Source: Sandaracinaceae bacterium
Lineage (GTDB): Bacteria; Myxococcota_A; Polyangia; Polyangiales; Sandaracinaceae
Reading direction: 5' to 3'
NCBI GenBank assembly: GCA_019694315.1
Contig: JAIBCE010000030.1
Coordinates: 1-40,588 of the forward strand
DNA length: 40,588 nucleotides
The notes beneath the pieces were generated by a model, which saw only the letters and a program-made list of their open reading frames with translations, ran no database searches and was not told where the DNA came from. This document shows, piece by piece, positions 37,859 to 40,588 of the stretch. The position numbers and the translations under genes were made by a program. Within the stretch, counting starts at the first letter, position 1. The number at the start of each line of letters is the position of its first letter.

Positions 37859-37860
37859 TC

Positions 37861-37949
37861 GGGCGCGCCGACGCGCCCACGGCGTCAGCGAGAGGCTCGA
37901 TGGGGGTCTCGGTCTCCGAGGGGAGCGCTGCGGCTCCCGCTCCGCAGCG
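37861..37949 (+). terminator. Two tandem hairpins after the flavoprotein gene
   Basis: GGGCGCG (37861-37867) with CGCGCCC (37872-37878), two bases after the stop, then CGCTGCGG (37926-37933) with CCGCAGCG (37942-37949). Together probably a terminator before RNase Z. Confidence 0.65.
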
Positions 37950-38020
37950 AGGCCCGTCGGACACCGCGTCTCACGGCTCCTTGCCGCGCGTCCCTCCGTC
38001 CGTTACCCGTTGGCCCCTTC

Positions 38021-38974
38021 ATGTCGGCCCGTGAGCTCATCGTCCTCGGTACCTCGAGCCAGGTCCCGACACGCTTTCGTAACCACAACGGGTACCTCCT
38101 GCGGTGGGACGACGAGGGCTTCCTCTTCGATCCCGGCGAGGGCACCCAGCGGCAGATGATCTACGCGGAGGTCACCGTCACCCAGGTGACGCGCATCTTC
38201 GTGACCCACTTCCACGGCGATCACTGCCTGGGCCTCGCGGGTCTTCACCAGCGCATCAGCCTCGATCGCGTGCCCCACGAGATCGAGATCCACTACCCGG
38301 CGTCCGGCCAGCTCTTCTACGAGCGCATGCGGCACGCGTCGATCTATCACGACGTCGCGCGCGTCGCGCCCAAGCCCATCCGCGGCGAGGGCGTGATCAC
38401 CAAGAGCTCGAAGCTCCAGATGCGCGCGCTGCGTCTCGATCATGGCGTCGAGACCTACGGCTACCGCCTCGAGGAGCACGACGGTCGGACGATGCTGCCC
38501 GAGAAGCTCGAGGCCGCGGGCGTGCGAGGCCCCGCGATCAAGGAGCTGATCCGCGCCGGCCAGCTCGAGGTGAACGGCGTGACGGTGCGCCTCGACGACG
38601 TGAGCCTCTACAAGAAGGGGCAGTCCTTCGCGCTCGTCATGGACACGCGCCTGACCGACAACTGCTTCGCGCTCGCCAAGGGCGTGGACCTCCTCGTCTG
38701 CGAGTCGACGTACCTCTCGAGCGAGGAGCGCGAGGCCCGCGACCACGGGCACATGACCGCGCGACAGGCGGGCATCGTGGCGCGCGAGGCCGGCGCGCGA
38801 CGCCTGGTGCTCACGCACTTCTCGCAGCGCTACGGCTCCACCAAGCCCTTCGTCGAGGAGGCGCGCGCCGAGTTCGACGGCGACGTGATCGCGGTGCGCG
38901 ACGGAGACCGCGTGCCGGTGCCCAAGCGTCCCGGGCACGACGACGAAGAAGCGGCTACCGTCGCGGGCGGATGA
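38021..38974 (+). CDS. rnz: Ribonuclease Z
   Basis: RNase Z trims tRNA 3' trailers. 317 residues, the short form. The metallo-beta-lactamase motif 'THFHGDHCLGL' (His63, His65, Asp67, His68) is intact, with 'LRLDHGVETYGYRLEE', 'LVMDTRLTDNC' and 'LVLTHFSQRYGS' providing the other ligands. The middle 'GPAIKELIRAGQLEVNGV' fits the family. The stop overlaps the next start by four bases (ATGA). Confidence 0.95.
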   Translation: MSARELIVLGTSSQVPTRFRNHNGYLLRWDDEGFLFDPGEGTQRQMIYAEVTVTQVTRIFVTHFHGDHCLGLAGLHQRISLDRVPHEIEIHYPASGQLFYERMRHASIYHDVARVAPKPIRGEGVITKSSKLQMRALRLDHGVETYGYRLEEHDGRTMLPEKLEAAGVRGPAIKELIRAGQLEVNGVTVRLDDVSLYKKGQSFALVMDTRLTDNCFALAKGVDLLVCESTYLSSEEREARDHGHMTARQAGIVAREAGARRLVLTHFSQRYGSTKPFVEEARAEFDGDVIAVRDGDRVPVPKRPGHDDEEAATVAGG

Positions 38975-40413
38975 GCGCGCGCCGCTACCTGGTCGTCGGT
39001 GCCGGGCTGAGCGGGCTCTCGGCGGCACATCGCCTCCGCGAGCTCGAGCCGTCCGCCCACCTCGAGCTCTGGGAGGCGAGCGCGCGCACGGGCGGCTGGA
39101 TCGCGACCGAGACCCTCCCCGCGAGCCGCCTCGGGATCGCGAGCGAGCAGGCGCTCGTGGTGGATCTCGGCCCGGAGTCGATCCTCGGGCCGAGGAGCGA
39201 GGCGCACCGCGAGGAGCACGCCGCCCTCGGCCTCGTCGCGCGCCTCGGCCTCGAGGATCGTGTCATTCGTACACGAAGTGATCGACACGGCGCCTACGTC
39301 GTGTCCCGCGGCCGCCTCGCGCGGATCCCCGAGGGCTTCTCGCTGATCGGCCCGGGCGATCTCGTGGGCTTCGCGAAGAGCGACGTGGTCTCGCTCGAGG
39401 GAAAGGCGCGCGCGGCCCTCGAGCTCGCGATGCCTGCACGGCCGCGCGCCCCGAGCGACGACGAGAGCCTCGCGTCGTTCGTGCGACGTCGCTTCGGCTG
39501 GGAGGTGCTCGAGCGGCTCGCACAGCCGCTCGCGTCGGGCATCTACGGCGCGGACCCGGAGATCCTCGGTCTCCTCGCGACGATGCCGCGCTTCCTCGAG
39601 ATGGAAGCGGCGCATGGCAGCGTCACGCGCGCGCTGATCGCCGCGGCCCGCGCCACGACGGACGAGGTCGGCGAGGGGGCGCGCTACGGCCTCTTCGTGT
39701 CGTTCGACGCGGGGATGCAGGTGCTGACCGACGCGCTCACCGATCGCGTGCGCGACGCGCTCCGCCTCGAACGAGCGGCCGTGCGGATGGAGCGCGACGC
39801 GAGCGGCGTGGAGGTGATCGATGATGCTGGGCGCGCCGAGCGCTTCGACGCGGTGGTCGTGGCGCAGCCCGCCCACCGCGCGGCAGGGCTCCTCGAGGGG
39901 ATCGATCGCGAGGCCGCGCACGCGCTCGCGGCCATTCCGCATGGCTCGGCGGCGACCGTGACCTTCGCGTGGCGACGCGAGGACGTGCCTCATCCCCTCG
40001 ACGCCTACGGCTTCGTCGTTCCCCGCGTCGAGCGCCGCCGCATCCTGGCCTCGACGTGGTCGAGCGAGAAGTGGCCCGATCGCGCGCCGGCCGAGCTCGC
40101 GCTCGTGCGCGTGTTCGCGGCGGGCGACGACGATCTCGCGGGACGCGACGACGCGCTCCTCGCGCTCGAGGCGCGTCGCGAGCTCGCCGACCTCATGGGC
40201 ATCACGGCCCCGCCGCGCTTCACCAAGGTCGTGCGCTACGAGCGCGCGATGCCCCTCTACGGGCCCGAGCACGTCGCTCGACGCGACGCGATCGCGGCCC
40301 GCCTCGCCGAGCTGCCGGACGTGGCCCTCGCCGGGAATTCGCTCTTCGGCGTGGGCATTCCGGACACGATCGCGGCGGGCGAGCGCGCCGCGGAGAAGCT
40401 CGCCACAGGCTGA
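38971..40413 (+). CDS. hemY: Protoporphyrinogen oxidase (oxygen-dependent type)
   Basis: Oxidises protoporphyrinogen IX to protoporphyrin IX with FAD. 480 residues. The FAD-binding 'YLVVGAGLSGLSAAHRLRE' opens the protein, followed by 'WEASARTGGWIATE', 'GPESIL', 'FVRRRFGWEVLERLAQPLASGIYGADPEILGLLATMP', and the closing 'LAGNSLFGVGIPDTIAAGERAAEKL' typical of the HemY/PPOX family. ATG overlaps the RNase Z stop, so the two are coupled, an unusual pairing of tRNA maturation with haem synthesis. Some authors use hemG for this; the sequence is the HemY type. Confidence 0.93.
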   Translation: MSARRYLVVGAGLSGLSAAHRLRELEPSAHLELWEASARTGGWIATETLPASRLGIASEQALVVDLGPESILGPRSEAHREEHAALGLVARLGLEDRVIRTRSDRHGAYVVSRGRLARIPEGFSLIGPGDLVGFAKSDVVSLEGKARAALELAMPARPRAPSDDESLASFVRRRFGWEVLERLAQPLASGIYGADPEILGLLATMPRFLEMEAAHGSVTRALIAAARATTDEVGEGARYGLFVSFDAGMQVLTDALTDRVRDALRLERAAVRMERDASGVEVIDDAGRAERFDAVVVAQPAHRAAGLLEGIDREAAHALAAIPHGSAATVTFAWRREDVPHPLDAYGFVVPRVERRRILASTWSSEKWPDRAPAELALVRVFAAGDDDLAGRDDALLALEARRELADLMGITAPPRFTKVVRYERAMPLYGPEHVARRDAIAARLAELPDVALAGNSLFGVGIPDTIAAGERAAEKLATG

Positions 40414-40588
40414 TCAGCCGCGCTTCGCAGGCGTCTTCGTCGCCTTCGCGTGCGTCTTCGGCGTCGCCTTCGCGTGCGTCTTCGGCGTCGCCTTCGCGTG
40501 CGTCTTCGGCGTCGCCTTCGCGTGCGTCTTCGGCGTCGCCTTCGCGTGCGTCTTCGGCGTCGCCTTCGCGTGCGTCTTCGGCGTCGCC
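40414..40588 (-). CDS. C-terminus of a Lys/Ala/Thr/Pro-repeat protein, cut by window
   Basis: On the minus strand an open frame enters from the right edge and ends at TGA (40416-40414). The visible 58 residues are the octapeptide ATPKTHAK repeated, then 'ATKTPAKRG'. Such basic Lys/Ala/Pro tails resemble histone-H1-like or other DNA-associated proteins, or disordered C-terminal tails; the body of the protein is outside the window, so no function is given. The frame is supported by repeats of 24 bp (multiple of three), by the lack of stops and by exact abutment with the hemY stop (TGATCA). Confidence 0.7.
   Translation of the reverse strand, partial: ATPKTHAKATPKTHAKATPKTHAKATPKTHAKATPKTHAKATPKTHAKATKTPAKRG
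40438..40588. repeat. 24-bp tandem repeat, six full copies and part of a seventh
   Basis: Unit CGTCGCCTTCGCGTGCGTCT plus TCGG, identical in all visible copies (40438-40581, then a partial unit to the edge). Encodes the octapeptide repeat of the leftward gene. The array continues beyond the window. Confidence 0.95.

Noticed and set aside
40438..40588. CRISPR-like repeat at right edge
   Set aside because: 24-bp unit is contiguous and in frame with a coding tail.

Overview
The window is very GC-rich bacterial chromosome, densely coded on both strands. I think it comes from a myxobacterium (Myxococcota), possibly near Sandaracinus/Polyangiales. The grounds are a protease ending in a MYXO-CTERM-like tail (Cys-Gly-Cys, membrane helix, Arg cluster), a eukaryotic-type Ser/Thr kinase with a zinc-ribbon head, many lipoproteins of unknown function, and a candidate LexA operator upstream of recA that resembles the Myxococcus type. 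The genus is inference. I see no rRNA, tRNA, CRISPR array, insertion sequence, prophage or plasmid gene.

Left part (1-6548, + strand): one tightly packed run holds a secreted-looking hypothetical protein (cut by the window edge), a transmembrane Ser/Thr kinase, an exported beta-propeller-like protein, and the queuosine tRNA-modification enzymes QueA and Tgt. A nitroreductase (+), a cupin (-) and a membrane protein with a zinc-protease-like HExxH motif (-) follow. At 9457-12821 (+) an NYN-nuclease/LOTUS protein, an aminotransferase and a NUDIX hydrolase form a compact operon. Next comes a 766-base gene-free stretch with an unusually pyrimidine-rich + strand and a strong hairpin near its end.

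Middle (13588-23534): a small lipoprotein, a DUF465-type small protein and a LolA-like protein surround a 22-bp tandem repeat. The repeat touches the 3' end of a leftward operon glmS - glycosyltransferase 2 - glycosyltransferase 4, whose genes overlap by 4 bases. Further leftward genes encode a pair of M16 peptidase subunits, one with the zinc motif and one without. cinA diverges from them.

Right part (23535-40588): recA has an SOS-box-like palindrome upstream and a lipoprotein gene overlapping its stop. Then come a second lipoprotein, a porin-like outer-membrane protein with a 25-proline linker, a doubly anchored trypsin-like protease and hemE. The leftward block rpsB-tsf-pyrH-frr is the classic translation/UMP-kinase cluster, with several hairpins in its leader and intergenic spaces. 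Rightward again are a four-domain sarcosine/dimethylglycine-dehydrogenase-like flavoprotein, RNase Z and protoporphyrinogen oxidase. The right edge cuts a leftward gene whose C-terminus is a perfect repeat of the octapeptide ATPKTHAK.

Most genes are housekeeping or recognisable families. The most unusual points are the kinase/queuosine gene run, the polypyrimidine gene-free region, the repeat at the end of the glycosyltransferase gene, the NYN-LOTUS protein with two internal repeat tracts, and the hairpin-rich rpsB region. I did not find a convincing new defence or mobile system.
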